Shown: positions 35,756 to 44,266 of the stretch, piece after piece | How positions within the stretch are numbered: position 1 is the first letter of the stretch | How the letters are laid out: every line of letters starts with the position of its first letter | NCBI RefSeq assembly: GCF_001590985.1 | Contig: NZ_BCTX01000035.1 | Location: forward strand, 1-50,828 | DNA length: 50,828 nucleotides | Direction: 5' to 3' | Origin: Novosphingobium naphthalenivorans NBRC 102051 | Lineage (GTDB): Bacteria; Pseudomonadota; Alphaproteobacteria; Sphingomonadales; Sphingomonadaceae | The notes under the pieces: model-generated | The model's input: only the letters and a program-made list of their open reading frames with translations | What the model was told of the DNA's origin: nothing | Databases searched by the model: none | Program-made: the position numbers and the translations under genes

Positions 35756-35880
35756 CGTCCACCCGTCGCCTTTGCCGAATACCGTTGCAAAGGGTGATAG
35801 AGCCCCTGCCGCGCCAGCGCGAGAGTGTTTTTGCCAGCAGCCGATGTCGCCGCTAAAGGGCGGGTTTCGAACCGATCCTT

Positions 35881-37716
35881 ATGCCAGAACCCTTCGTCCT
35901 TCTCGATGATGCGCGCGCCATGGGCGCCGCCGATGCCCGGCTCTACCGCCATCCGGTGGAGACCGTCACCGCCTCGTGCGCCAGCGAGGTGCTGCCCGCG
36001 CTCGAACGGATCGCGGCCCTGTCGCGCAGCGGCCATCACCTCGCCGGCTATATGACCTACGAAGCGGGACTGGCACTCGAACCCCGGCTCGCCCGACTGC
36101 TGCCCGCCGTGACCGGCGCGGCCGGGCCCCTGCTCTGGTTCGGCGCCTTCACGGATTGCGAGCGCATCGCCGCCCGCGATGTCCCGCGCTGGCTTGCGGC
36201 CGAAGCCGGGCCCGGCACGCCCGCGATCGGCCCGCTCGAACCGCAAGTGGGCATCGGCGCCTACGCAGCGATGTTCGATACCTTGCGCGATGCGATCGAG
36301 GCGGGCGACATCTATCAGGCCAACCTGACCTTCCCGCTGGCCGGGCCCTGGCACGGCGATCCGCTGGCGCTCTATGCCGCCATCCGCCCGAGCGCCGCCG
36401 CCGGGTATGGCGGGGTGATCCACGACGGCGCGCACTGGCACCTCAGCTTCTCGCCCGAGCTGTTCTTTTCGCTGCAAGGCGGCACCGCCCGGGTCAAGCC
36501 GATGAAGGGCACCCGCCCGCGCGGCCGCGATCCGGTGGAAGATGCGCGGCTGCGCGAAGACTTGCAGGCCAGCGCCAAGGACCGCGCCGAAAACCTGATG
36601 ATCCTCGATCTCATGCGCAACGATCTCTCGCGCGTGGCCAATCCGGGCTCGGTCGAAGTCGAGGCCCCTTTCAGCATCGAGACCTATCCGACGATCCACC
36701 AGATGGTCTCGTCCGTGCACGCCATGCTGCAGCCCGGAAAAGGCGCGGTGGACCTGCTGCGCGCGCTGTTCCCCTGCGGCTCGATCACCGGCGCGCCCAA
36801 GATCCGGGCGATGGAACTGATCGCGGGGATCGAGAGCGGACCGCGCGGCGTCTATTGCGGATCGATCGGCCATATCGAACCCTCTGGCGATGCGGCTTTT
36901 AATGTGGCAATCCGCACCTTGCGCCTGTCTCCGGGCAAGGACGGGGGCGGCAGCAACGGCGGCGGCCGTGCGGTTCTGGGGGTAGGATCGGCGATCGTCG
37001 CAGATTCCGAGGCGCTTCCCGAATGGCGGGAATGCCTGATCAAAGGGGGTTTCGTGCGAGAATCGGAAGCGCGGCAACCGGGAGAGCCAGCCTCGCCCGC
37101 AAGCTTCGATCTTATTGAAACGATGCGCTTCACGCCCGAAGAGGGCATTCCCCTGCTCGAACTCCATCTGGAACGGATCAAGGCGAGCGCCGCCGCGCTG
37201 GGCTTCCTGTTCGACCGCCACGCCGTGCGCAATGCCATCCAGGCGCTGTGCTTCGATGCAGACAAGCCCGCGAAGCTGCGCCTCGTCGCCGCGCGCAGCG
37301 GGGCTTACGCGCTGGAACTGGCGGACATGCCTGAAAGCCTGCCCGAACCGGCCGTGGTCGGCGTGCTGCCTATGCCGGTCGATCCGGGCGACTGGCGGCT
37401 GGCCCACAAGACCAGCGACCGCGGCTTCTACGAGGCGGGCCTTGCCGCCGCGAAAGCCGCCGGTGCGCAAGAGGCGCTGTTCCTGCGCGACGACGGGCTC
37501 GTGACCGAAGGCACGTTCACCAACCTGTTCGTCGAACGCCACGGCCAACTGCTTACTCCACCCGCGCGCCTCGGGCTGCTGCCCGGCGTGCTGCGCCGCT
37601 CGCTGATCGAGGAAGGACGCGCCGTCGAGGCCGACCTGACGCTCGACGATCTCGCGGACGGCTTCCTGATCGGCAATGCCCTGCGCGGCCTGATCCCAGC
37701 CCGGTTACTGACCTGA
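35881..37716 (+). CDS. pabB: Fused aminodeoxychorismate synthase I / lyase (PabB-PabC)
   Basis: A 611-residue bifunctional enzyme for p-aminobenzoate. PabB part (about 1-385): family motifs IEAGDIYQANLTFPL, ARVKPMKGTRPRGRDP, DLMRNDLSRV, GSITGAPKIRAMELIAGIE and the chorismate-site end. A spacer (about 360-415) leads to the PabC part, a fold-type IV PLP lyase with K510 (AHKTSDRGFYE) and LVTEGTFTNLFV. PabC converts ADC to PABA. The fusion is common in alphaproteobacteria. The TGA stop overlaps the aminotransferase ATG (TGATG). Confidence 0.93.
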   Translation: MPEPFVLLDDARAMGAADARLYRHPVETVTASCASEVLPALERIAALSRSGHHLAGYMTYEAGLALEPRLARLLPAVTGAAGPLLWFGAFTDCERIAARDVPRWLAAEAGPGTPAIGPLEPQVGIGAYAAMFDTLRDAIEAGDIYQANLTFPLAGPWHGDPLALYAAIRPSAAAGYGGVIHDGAHWHLSFSPELFFSLQGGTARVKPMKGTRPRGRDPVEDARLREDLQASAKDRAENLMILDLMRNDLSRVANPGSVEVEAPFSIETYPTIHQMVSSVHAMLQPGKGAVDLLRALFPCGSITGAPKIRAMELIAGIESGPRGVYCGSIGHIEPSGDAAFNVAIRTLRLSPGKDGGGSNGGGRAVLGVGSAIVADSEALPEWRECLIKGGFVRESEARQPGEPASPASFDLIETMRFTPEEGIPLLELHLERIKASAAALGFLFDRHAVRNAIQALCFDADKPAKLRLVAARSGAYALELADMPESLPEPAVVGVLPMPVDPGDWRLAHKTSDRGFYEAGLAAAKAAGAQEALFLRDDGLVTEGTFTNLFVERHGQLLTPPARLGLLPGVLRRSLIEEGRAVEADLTLDDLADGFLIGNALRGLIPARLLT

Positions 37717-38885
37717 TGCACCTTTCCACTGCCCTTTCCCGCATCGCCCCCTCGCAGACGACGGCGATGACCGACCGCGCCACCCAGCTCCGCGAGGAGG
37801 GCCGCGACATTATCTCGCTTTCGGTCGGCGAACCGGACTTCAACACGCCGCCGCATGTCGTGGCCGCCGCCAAGGCGGCGCTCGATGCGGGCGAGACGAA
37901 ATATACGCCCGTCGGCGGCACTTCGCGCCTCAAACAGGCCGCTGCGCTGCACTTCGCGCGCGATCTCGGGATCACGGTGCCCGCTTCGCAAGTGACGGTC
38001 AGCGCGGGCGGCAAGCAGGCGATCTTCCACGCCATGCTCGCCACGGTGAGCGAAGGCGAGGAAGTGATCGTGCCCGCGCCCTGGTGGGTGAGTTATCCCG
38101 AAATCATCCACTTCGCCGGTGGCAAGGTGGTCCCGCTCCTCACTTACGCGAAGGACGCCTTCCGCTTCACCGCCGCCGATCTCGAAGCGCAGATCGGTCC
38201 GCGCACGCAGTGGCTCATGCTCAACAGCCCCGGCAATCCCACCGGCGCCTGCTATCCGGCGCAGATGCTGCTGGGAATCGGCGAAGTGCTGCGGCGGCAC
38301 CCCAAGGTCATGGTGCTTTCGGACGATATCTACGCGCCGATCAACTACACCGGCCAGCCGCACGCCACGCTGGCGAACCTGTGCCCGGACCTGGCGGACC
38401 GCATTCTCACGATCTCCGGCGTCTCGAAAAGCCATGCCATGACCGGCTTCCGCATCGGCGTCGCCGCCGGGCCGGAATGGCTGATCAAGGCGATGGAACG
38501 CCTGCAATCGCATTCCTCGGGCAATCCCTGCTCGATCAGCCAAGCCGCTGCCGTGGCCGCCTTCGAAGGGCCGCAGGACTTCCTGACCGGCTGGTGCGAG
38601 CGCTTCCGCGAACGGCGCGACCTTGTCGTGGCGGCCATCAACGCGATCCCCGGCCTGTCAACGCCGGTGCCCGACGGCGCGTTCTACTGCATGGTCGATG
38701 CCGCGCCGCTGATGGCCCGCTTCGGGGACGACAAGGCGCTGGCGCTGCACTTGCTGGAACATGGCGTGGCGATCGTCCCGGCATCGGCTTTCGGCGGCCG
38801 CGACGGCTTCCGCATCAGCTTTGCCGCCGACGAGGCCAAGCTGGAAGAAGCCTGCCGCCGGATCGCAAAGGCGGTGACGGAATGA
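37716..38885 (+). CDS. Class I aspartate/aromatic aminotransferase
   Basis: A 389-residue PLP enzyme. The internal aldimine lysine is K238 in SGVSKSHAMTGFRIG; other landmarks are VGEPDFNTPPHV, NSPGNPTGACY and the C-terminal RISFAADEAKLEEACRRI. The family transfers the amino group of aspartate to 2-oxoglutarate; a second aminotransferase activity cannot be excluded. Overlaps pabBC by one base and the pseudouridine synthase gene by 4 (ATGA). Confidence 0.92.
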   Translation: MHLSTALSRIAPSQTTAMTDRATQLREEGRDIISLSVGEPDFNTPPHVVAAAKAALDAGETKYTPVGGTSRLKQAAALHFARDLGITVPASQVTVSAGGKQAIFHAMLATVSEGEEVIVPAPWWVSYPEIIHFAGGKVVPLLTYAKDAFRFTAADLEAQIGPRTQWLMLNSPGNPTGACYPAQMLLGIGEVLRRHPKVMVLSDDIYAPINYTGQPHATLANLCPDLADRILTISGVSKSHAMTGFRIGVAAGPEWLIKAMERLQSHSSGNPCSISQAAAVAAFEGPQDFLTGWCERFRERRDLVVAAINAIPGLSTPVPDGAFYCMVDAAPLMARFGDDKALALHLLEHGVAIVPASAFGGRDGFRISFAADEAKLEEACRRIAKAVTE

Positions 38886-39559
38886 AACTGGATATCCTGT
38901 TCGAAGACGGCGAGGCGCTTGTCATCGACAAGCCCGGCGGCTTGCCGCTGGACCGGCCCCGCGCGGGCGGCCCTTGTCTGGAAGACTACCTCGACGACCT
39001 GAAACTGGGCTTCCAGCGCGCACCGGCTCCGGTGCACCGGCTTGACCGTGACACTTCGGGATGCCTGCTGCTGGCGCGCAATCCCAAGGCGCTCAAGCGC
39101 TTCTCCGCCGCGTTCGAGGAACGGCTGACCGAAAAGCGCTATCTCGGCATCGTCGCAGGGGAGCTGGCCGACGAGGAAGGCACGATCGCGCTTTCGCTCT
39201 CCAAGGTCAGCACCGCGAAGAGCGGCTGGCGGATGATCCCGGCGCGCAAGGGCAAGCCGGCCGTGACGCACTGGCGCAAGCTCGACAGCCTGAACGGCCT
39301 CACCCTGGTCGAATTCCGGCCCGAAACCGGCCGCACCCACCAGATCCGCGTCCATGCCGCTTCCGGCCTCGGCGCGCCGCTGCTGGGCGATCCGGTTTAC
39401 GGCTCGGGAAAAGCCGATTCTGGCAAGGGAGCGGGACGCACCATGCTCCACGCCGCCGGGCTGACCGTGCCGCGCGGCGAAAAGCCGCCGGTCATCGCGA
39501 CAAGCCCGATGCCTGCGGATTTCACCGCGCTCGGCTTTTCGGATCATGACCTCGGTTGA
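38882..39559 (+). CDS. RluA-family RNA pseudouridine synthase
   Basis: A 225-residue enzyme converting uridine to pseudouridine. The catalytic motif is HRLDRDTSG at 52-60 (catalytic Asp D55), followed by the core element RPETGRTHQIRVHAA (about 147-161). There is no N-terminal S4 domain. Target RNA site is not known. It starts with the ATG overlapping the aminotransferase stop and ends 14 bases inside arfB. Confidence 0.92.
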   Translation: MKLDILFEDGEALVIDKPGGLPLDRPRAGGPCLEDYLDDLKLGFQRAPAPVHRLDRDTSGCLLLARNPKALKRFSAAFEERLTEKRYLGIVAGELADEEGTIALSLSKVSTAKSGWRMIPARKGKPAVTHWRKLDSLNGLTLVEFRPETGRTHQIRVHAASGLGAPLLGDPVYGSGKADSGKGAGRTMLHAAGLTVPRGEKPPVIATSPMPADFTALGFSDHDLG

Positions 39560-39962
39560 AGACGTCATCGGCCGCGCGCAGGCGCTGGCGAGCGAAAGCT
39601 TCATCGCCTCGGCCGGGCCGGGCGGGCAGAACGTCAACAAAGTGGCCACGGCCGTGCAGCTGCGGCTTAACGTCTATGCGCTGCGCCTCACCCCGCCGGT
39701 CTTCGCCCGGTTCAAGGAACTGGCGGGCAGCCGGATGACCTCGCACGGCGAACTGGTGCTTACCGCGCGCAAGTTCCGCACGCAGGAAGCCAATCGCGCC
39801 GATGCCCGCGAACGCCTCGCCGAACTGCTGGAGGAAGCCCACAAGCTGCCCGAAAAACGCGCCAAGAGCCGGCTCAACCGGATCGGCAAGGAGCAGCGCC
39901 TGAAAGGCAAGAAGCTGCGCGGCGCGGTCAAGGCCGGGCGCGGCAAAGTGAGCTTCGATTAG
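39546..39962 (+). CDS. arfB: Peptidyl-tRNA hydrolase ArfB
   Basis: A 138-residue stalled-ribosome rescue factor. It has the GGQ catalytic motif (AGPGGQNVNK; G26-G27-Q28) of class I release factors without the codon-recognition domain, and the basic C-terminal tail (KRAKSRLNRIGKEQRLKGKK) that enters the empty mRNA channel. It is at the end of a four-gene overlapping operon starting with pabBC. Confidence 0.93.
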   Translation: MTSVEDVIGRAQALASESFIASAGPGGQNVNKVATAVQLRLNVYALRLTPPVFARFKELAGSRMTSHGELVLTARKFRTQEANRADARERLAELLEEAHKLPEKRAKSRLNRIGKEQRLKGKKLRGAVKAGRGKVSFD

Positions 39963-39963
39963 A

Positions 39964-40007
39964 GCATTTTCCGAGCCGTCAGGTGGCATCACCTGACGGG
40001 AAAATGC
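39964..40007. repeat. Stem-loop repeat (GCATTTTC...GAAAATGC)
   Basis: GCATTTTC (39964-39971) pairs with GAAAATGC (40000-40007), and CCGTCAGGT (39976-39984) with ACCTGACGG (39991-39999), with a cgag bulge and GGCATC loop. It begins two bases after the arfB stop codon. The form AGCATTTTCC...GGAAAATGC is a familiar intergenic element of sphingomonads; it can serve as the terminator for arfB and the convergent lipoprotein gene. Confidence 0.75.
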
Positions 40008-40021
40008 GGCAGACCTATACC

Positions 40022-40237
40022 CTATTGCGCCGCGTCGTCCGGGGTGCCGCTGGGCCATTCCATGGCCGAGGGCTCCAGAGCTTCCTGCGGCGGACGGCGG
40101 GCATCGAGCATGGCGGCGGCCTCGTCCAGCGCGCGCGCTTCCCCTACCGTGACCCCGCCCGGCCCCGGATCGTTATCGGCCTTGCCGCACGCGGCAAGCG
40201 CAAGCAGGCAGGAAAGAAGGCAGAAGCGTTTCATCAC
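40022..40237 (-). CDS. Small lipoprotein, unknown function
   Basis: A 71-residue protein with a lipobox (LLALAAC, C17) after MMKRFCLLSC. The mature part is only about 54 residues, acidic and Pro-rich (DARRPPQEALEPSAME). I recognise no domain. The start is ATG 40237 or 40234. Small sphingomonad lipoproteins of this kind are commonly annotated as hypothetical. Confidence 0.65.
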   Translation of the reverse strand: MMKRFCLLSCLLALAACGKADNDPGPGGVTVGEARALDEAAAMLDARRPPQEALEPSAMEWPSGTPDDAAQ

Positions 40238-40262
40238 GCCGCTTCTATAGTCTGAAAGCCTT

Positions 40263-40352
40263 CGTCATGGCGAGCCCGCATCTGGGTGAAGCCATCCGGG
40301 CGGTTCGTGCGGCCCTGGATGGCCGCGCGGCCTTCGGCCGCTCGCAATGACG
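40263..40352. repeat. REP doublet, copy 2 (degraded left unit)
   Basis: The right unit is intact (CTGGATGGCCGCGCGGCC then TCGCAATGACGA); the left unit (GTCATGGCGAGC ... GCCATCC) has diverged but keeps the CGTCATxGCGAG start. Same family as 13461-13553. Confidence 0.7.
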
Positions 40353-40394
40353 ATTCAGATGGAAACGATCCGCCGCCCGCCCAATGACATCATA

Positions 40395-40428
40395 CCAAGT
40401 CCCTGAGATGCTGACGCATCAGACTTGG
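40395..40428. repeat. Stem-loop CCAAGTC...GACTTGG
   Basis: CCAAGTC (40395-40401) pairs with GACTTGG (40422-40428); inside is GATGC tgac GCATC (40407-40420). It is flanked by ATACCAAG and GCATTTT-like motifs (read on the other strand) that recall the repeat at 39964. Confidence 0.65.
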
Positions 40429-40454
40429 AAAATGCTCAGGCGCCGCTCGGGCTT

Positions 40455-40491
40455 ACCAAAACTCCATGAGTCAAGCTCAAGGAGTTTTGGT
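40455..40491 (-). terminator. Hairpin just past the DUF4112 stop codon
   Basis: Perfect 11-bp stem ACCAAAACTCC (40455-40465) / GGAGTTTTGGT (40481-40491), with an inner TGAG/CTCA pair in the loop. The stem begins one base past the DUF4112 stop (TGA at 40495-40493 on the minus strand), so it is probably that gene's terminator. No T run in either direction. Confidence 0.55.
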
Positions 40492-40492
40492 A

Positions 40493-40912
40493 TCAGCCGT
40501 CGATGACCCGCGTATGCGGGTGATGCTTGTCGAGATGCTTGCGGATGATCTTCAGATTGCGGCTGTTCGAACGGTACAGGAAATCGAACAGATCGCCGGC
40601 AACCGGCACGGCGCCGACCAGCGTATCGAACCCGACATTGGCCGTCATGCGCGCGAGCTGCCACTTGGACATGCCCAGGTTGCGCGCTTCCCAGACGAGG
40701 TAGAGCCCCATGGCGGCCGCGATCACGTCGCCTGCCACCGGCACGAGGCCGATCAGGGCATCGAGGCCGAACTGCCGGTTGGTGCCGGGCAGGGTAAAGG
40801 CCCGTTCCAGCACATGTTCCATGGCTTCGACGCGGCGCCGGATCGAGACCGGATCATTGCCGAGCGGAAGCTCGTAATCCATACGGCGAGCGGAATTCTG
40901 TCCTGCAGCCAA
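40493..40912 (-). CDS. DUF4112 membrane protein
   Basis: A 139-residue protein. Two matching segments, LGLVPVAGD-type: FGLDALIGLVPVAGDVIAAA (about 47-67) and GFDTLVGAVPVAGDLFDFLY (about 93-112), are the DUF4112 hallmark and may insert in the membrane. Function unknown. The start could be M11. It is head-to-tail with the solute-binding lipoprotein gene upstream (38 bases). Confidence 0.85.
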   Translation of the reverse strand: MAAGQNSARRMDYELPLGNDPVSIRRRVEAMEHVLERAFTLPGTNRQFGLDALIGLVPVAGDVIAAAMGLYLVWEARNLGMSKWQLARMTANVGFDTLVGAVPVAGDLFDFLYRSNSRNLKIIRKHLDKHHPHTRVIDG

Positions 40913-40950
40913 TGCGTACCCTTAGTTCTACCGGCGTTTGCCGCCGCACC

Positions 40951-42516
40951 TTATTTGGGCAGCCAGGCCAGCGGCATCAAGGGGTGCCAGCCCCAGGCAT
41001 TGGGCGAGAAACCGCTCACGCTGCCGCGTACCAGCGACCAGCGGATCGGCGTTCCGAAGGGAATGAAGACGTTCGCGGACGTCAATTCCGCCTCGGCCTC
41101 CGTCAGCAGCGCGGCCCGGTCGGTGGGCGTGGCGGCCTTCTCGGCTTCGGCGACGCGCGCATCGGCCTCCTGGGAGCAGAGCCCCCGGCGCGCCGCGCAG
41201 GACAGGCGGTTGAGGAACCACGCCGCGCGCGGATAGCGGGCCACATCGTCGACCAGGGCCAGGTCTGCGGCCTGCGCATCTTTCGTCCGGCTCAGCGTGA
41301 CGCCGATCGTGGTGAAATCCGCCGCGAGCTTTTCGAACAGCACTTGCGAGCCATCGCCCTCGGGAAGCCATAGCTGCAGCTTGACGGCAGGCACGGCCCC
41401 GGCGCCCGCAGGCGGCGCTTCAACCGCCGGGGCCGTGCCGGCCGCTTGCACCGGCTTGCCGGAAGCCCAGCTGCGCACCCGTCCTGCGGCAACCTGCCGC
41501 CGCTCGTCCAGCGATTGCCCGGCCCAGCGCTCTCCGATCGTGCCGAGATCGCCCTCCAGGCTGGGCGTGACGATCCGCGTGGTGGACGACCAGCCGCCGA
41601 CGCCGAATGGCTTGATCAGAGCCTCGCGATCGACCGCCATCGCCAGCGCCTCGCGGTTGGCGGGATCGGCCAGGAAGCCGCGGTCGTTCATCACCTGCAA
41701 TCCGAACAGACCGACAACGGGGTCGATCTGGATCGTCCCGCGCAGGATGCCCACCGAACGGGTCAGCAGGAAGTCTTCTATCCGGCCGCCGAGCACGAGA
41801 TCGACATCGCCATTGTTGAACTTCTCGACCGCGGCCGGGCCGGCGATGGAATGCAGGACGATCTGCCGCGTGCGGGCATCCCAGTTCTCGATCGACGGCA
41901 GGCCCAGCTTGGCGGGATCGACCGGAGTCAGCCGCGCCAGCCCTTCCGCCTTTTCCAGCGTCATCGGTCCGGCGCCATGCTTGTCGTGATAGAGGCCGAG
42001 CTCGGGCTGGGCCAGCAGTTGCAGCAGATAGGGCATCGGCCGTTTCAGCCGGATCTCGATGACGCGGCTCGCCATCGTCCGGATCTCGTCGATACCCGAC
42101 AGGTCGAGCGCCAGCGGTGTCTTGTCCAGCAGCTTGAGCGACGCGGTGAGCGCCTTGCGCGCCGAATCGGCGGTAATCTCGTCGCCGTTCGCCCAGTTGC
42201 CGTCGCGCAGGCGGAAGATATAGCTCTGGCCATCGTCGGTCACGATCCAGCGATCCGCGAGAGCGGGAATGACCCGCCCTTCCTCGTCGAACGCCACCAG
42301 CCCTTCGACCGTCGCGGCGCGCACCAGCTGGCCTGCCATGGAAAGCCGCACACCGCTTTCGAACGGATCGTCCGGCGCGCCGATAACGGCCACGTCCAGC
42401 GCCGAATTGTCACGCGAAGTGCACGAGACGAGAGCAAGCGCGGCCAGAACGGCCAAAGCCTTCGTGGCCAAAGCCTTCTGGGCCGGAACCTTCATCGCTT
42501 TGCGCTTGGCCTGCAT
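40951..42516 (-). CDS. Family-5 (peptide/nickel type) solute-binding lipoprotein
   Basis: A 521-residue exported lipoprotein. Signal and lipobox ALVSC with C32. Body matches SBP_bac_5: GRVIPALADRWIVTDDGQSY, ITADSARKALTASLK and repeated lobes. It is unusual in having a Pro/Ala-rich insertion (AAGTAPAVEAPPAGAGAVPA, about residue 355) between the lobes and in standing with no permease or ATPase gene nearby, so its transporter partner must be elsewhere. Start could be ATG 42516 or 42495. Confidence 0.85.
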   Translation of the reverse strand: MQAKRKAMKVPAQKALATKALAVLAALALVSCTSRDNSALDVAVIGAPDDPFESGVRLSMAGQLVRAATVEGLVAFDEEGRVIPALADRWIVTDDGQSYIFRLRDGNWANGDEITADSARKALTASLKLLDKTPLALDLSGIDEIRTMASRVIEIRLKRPMPYLLQLLAQPELGLYHDKHGAGPMTLEKAEGLARLTPVDPAKLGLPSIENWDARTRQIVLHSIAGPAAVEKFNNGDVDLVLGGRIEDFLLTRSVGILRGTIQIDPVVGLFGLQVMNDRGFLADPANREALAMAVDREALIKPFGVGGWSSTTRIVTPSLEGDLGTIGERWAGQSLDERRQVAAGRVRSWASGKPVQAAGTAPAVEAPPAGAGAVPAVKLQLWLPEGDGSQVLFEKLAADFTTIGVTLSRTKDAQAADLALVDDVARYPRAAWFLNRLSCAARRGLCSQEADARVAEAEKAATPTDRAALLTEAEAELTSANVFIPFGTPIRWSLVRGSVSGFSPNAWGWHPLMPLAWLPK

Positions 42517-42583
42517 AAGACCCGGTTAGCCCATTCCCGCAGCGCCGCAAATGCACCCGGGGCAATATTTCACAAGGATCGGG

Positions 42584-42949
42584 TCAGATCTTGCGGAGGT
42601 TTTCGCTGGGCGAGAAGTGCGCTTCGTGATTGCGCACGAACCGCGGCGTGGGGTCTTCGGCAATACTCACCGGCGCACGCGCCAGCTTGGGGTCGATATC
42701 CTCGCGGAAGGCGACGCCAAAGCGGCTCTCCTGAACCCAGGCCACCGAACCTTCGACCCAGCCGACATTGCGGATATCCACTTCGACGATCGCCCCGCGC
42801 ATGACGCGCACGGGACCTTCGCCCATCATCCCGCCGGCGGACAGGTTGCGAACTTTGATGCGGTGCTCGCCATCAAGACCGTCCACGCGCATATTCGCCA
42901 TGAGAAACAGGCTGTCGCGTGCGACCTGACGATTGTCACTTTCGCTCAT
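42584..42949 (-). CDS. PilZ domain protein
   Basis: A 121-residue single-domain protein that likely binds c-di-GMP. It has MSESDNRQVARDSLFLMANM (the R-x-x-x-R-like N-terminal region is RQVARDS, one Arg pair), KVRNLSAGGMMGEG (the D/N-x-S-x-x-G motif, here NLSAGG) and the last strand GVAFREDID. The missing first Arg of RxxxR may weaken binding. ATG 42949 is preferred over the 186-codon frame. The GGDEF protein at 21.5 kb could supply the ligand. Confidence 0.82.
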   Translation of the reverse strand: MSESDNRQVARDSLFLMANMRVDGLDGEHRIKVRNLSAGGMMGEGPVRVMRGAIVEVDIRNVGWVEGSVAWVQESRFGVAFREDIDPKLARAPVSIAEDPTPRFVRNHEAHFSPSENLRKI

Positions 42950-43140
42950 GATCTCCGTCCGGCATTCGAACCAGCTTGCCCCTTTTGCCAGCTTGCCCGT
43001 TTTTTGTCCGCCATAAAACGCGAAACAGCAATCGGCACGCTGCCGTTTCGGCTTACCGGCAAATGGCAAACAAACGCTTAACAGCGCACCGTTCACGGGC
43101 GCTGCCCCGGCGATTCGGCCCGCTTGGCGGGAACCCCGAA

Positions 43141-43599
43141 TCAATCGTCGCGCGAAACCTTTTCGCGGCGTTCGTGGGCTTCCTGCGCTTCCACCGTCAT
43201 CGTCGCGATCGGACGCGCTTCCAGCCGGCCAAGGCCGATCGGCTCACCCGTGACCTCGCAATAGCCGTATTCGCCTTCCTCGATCCGGCGCAGCGCGGAA
43301 TCGATCTTGGCGATCAGCTTGCGCTGGCGGTCGCGGGTGCGCAACTCGATGCCCCAGTCGGTCTCGCTCGATGCACGGTCGTTGAGGTCGGGCTCGCGAA
43401 TGGGCCCATCCTGCAACTGCTGCAGCGTACCAGCCGCCGCGTCGAGAATCGAACGCTTCCAGGCTTGAAGCAATTTCCGGAAATAGTCCTGCTGGGCCTC
43501 ACTCATGTAAGGTTCGTCAGCAGCGGGAATATAGGCTCCGCCAATCGCACGCTTTGCCTTGGCGAGAACATCAATTTCGTCAGATAGGGCCGTTGCCAT
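43141..43599 (-). CDS. dksA: DksA/TraR-family RNA polymerase-binding regulator
   Basis: A 152-residue transcription factor entering the secondary channel of RNA polymerase and acting with ppGpp. Coiled-coil tip D71-L-N-D74-R-A76 matches the E. coli D-x-x-D-x-A, and the alignment is colinear with E. coli numbering. Of the four zinc cysteines only C114 remains: 117, 135 and 138 are T, T and A. Alphaproteobacterial DksA proteins commonly lack zinc cysteines. ATG 43599 (MATALSDEID) is preferred. Transcribed alone. Confidence 0.9.
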   Translation of the reverse strand: MATALSDEIDVLAKAKRAIGGAYIPAADEPYMSEAQQDYFRKLLQAWKRSILDAAAGTLQQLQDGPIREPDLNDRASSETDWGIELRTRDRQRKLIAKIDSALRRIEEGEYGYCEVTGEPIGLGRLEARPIATMTVEAQEAHERREKVSRDD

Positions 43600-43915
43600 C
43601 CAGAGAAACTCCGCAGGTGTCTCCTCGGACCGCCAACGCCCTGCAGCCCCGGATTTTTCCGGCAACCGTAAAACGATCCGTGGTTGCGGGGCCCTATAGG
43701 TCGGCAGATTCCGGGGCACAAGCACATATGGCCGCTCGTCCACAAAATTCCGGGACGCGGTTTCGATTCGGCACGATTTCGCGCCGGCGCCCGGCAACTC
43801 TCCTATCCCGCATTAACCATTTCTTGACGGGCTATGTTCCAGCGTGTCGCCATCAGAAGACCAAATAAGCGGTCCGAAGAAAGGGGTACTGCAAATCAGA
43901 CGGGGGTAACGAATC
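43600..43915. other. Gap between dksA and the Sel1-like gene
   Basis: 316 bases between divergent genes; both promoters must be here. The only site I can name is the CtrA-like box at 43813. No small gene or RNA is obvious. Confidence 0.5.
43813..43828 (+). promoter_or_regulatory. CtrA-like box
   Basis: TTAA-N7-TTGAC, one mismatch from the CtrA full site TTAA-N7-TTAAC, 88 bases upstream of the Sel1-like gene. The single-site match is weak; DivK in this window shows that the CtrA pathway exists. Confidence 0.4.
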
Positions 43916-44254
43916 ATGAAAACTGCCTGGAACACGCAATATTATGCCGAACCGGCAACGGCTGCCGACTTTTCCGCCGGCGACATGCTGGTCGCAGAAT
44001 GCCTCGCCGCAGCGGCGCAAGGTGACTTTTCTGCCTATTTCGACCTTGGCGTTGCCTTTTCGACTGGCAGCCACGGCGCCAGCTGCGATCTGATCGAAGC
44101 ACACAAGTGGTTCAATCTCGCCGCCGTTGCCGGGCATGAGGAAGCGGCTGCATGCCGTTCCGAAGTCGCCGACGAAATGTCCGCCCGTGAAATCGCCGAA
44201 GCCCAGCGCCGCGCGCGCGAATGGCTCGCTGCCGCGAATCGCAGAGCAGCCTGA
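43916..44254 (+). CDS. Sel1-like repeat protein
   Basis: A 112-residue soluble protein. The central section AYFDLGVAFSTGSHGASCDL then IEAHKWFNLAAVAGHEEA matches a Sel1-like TPR unit, and the end is an alpha-helix EIAEAQRRAREWLAAANRRA. Sel1-type repeats mediate protein contacts. It is a conserved alphaproteobacterial type of unknown role; convergent with the GNAT gene. Confidence 0.75.
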   Translation: MKTAWNTQYYAEPATAADFSAGDMLVAECLAAAAQGDFSAYFDLGVAFSTGSHGASCDLIEAHKWFNLAAVAGHEEAAACRSEVADEMSAREIAEAQRRAREWLAAANRRAA

Positions 44255-44266
44255 GCGGCCCGGCCG

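Noticed and set aside
34121..35797. 558-codon forward frame opposite the HerA-like ATPase
   Set aside because: Shadow frame; no Walker or other motif, while the minus strand has them.
42950..43144. N-terminal extension of the PilZ protein by 65 codons
   Set aside because: PilZ begins at MSESDNRQ; the extension has no family similarity.
43600..43797. N-terminal extension of DksA by 66 codons
   Set aside because: The family starts near MATALSDEID; the extra stretch resembles non-coding DNA and holds the dksA promoter.
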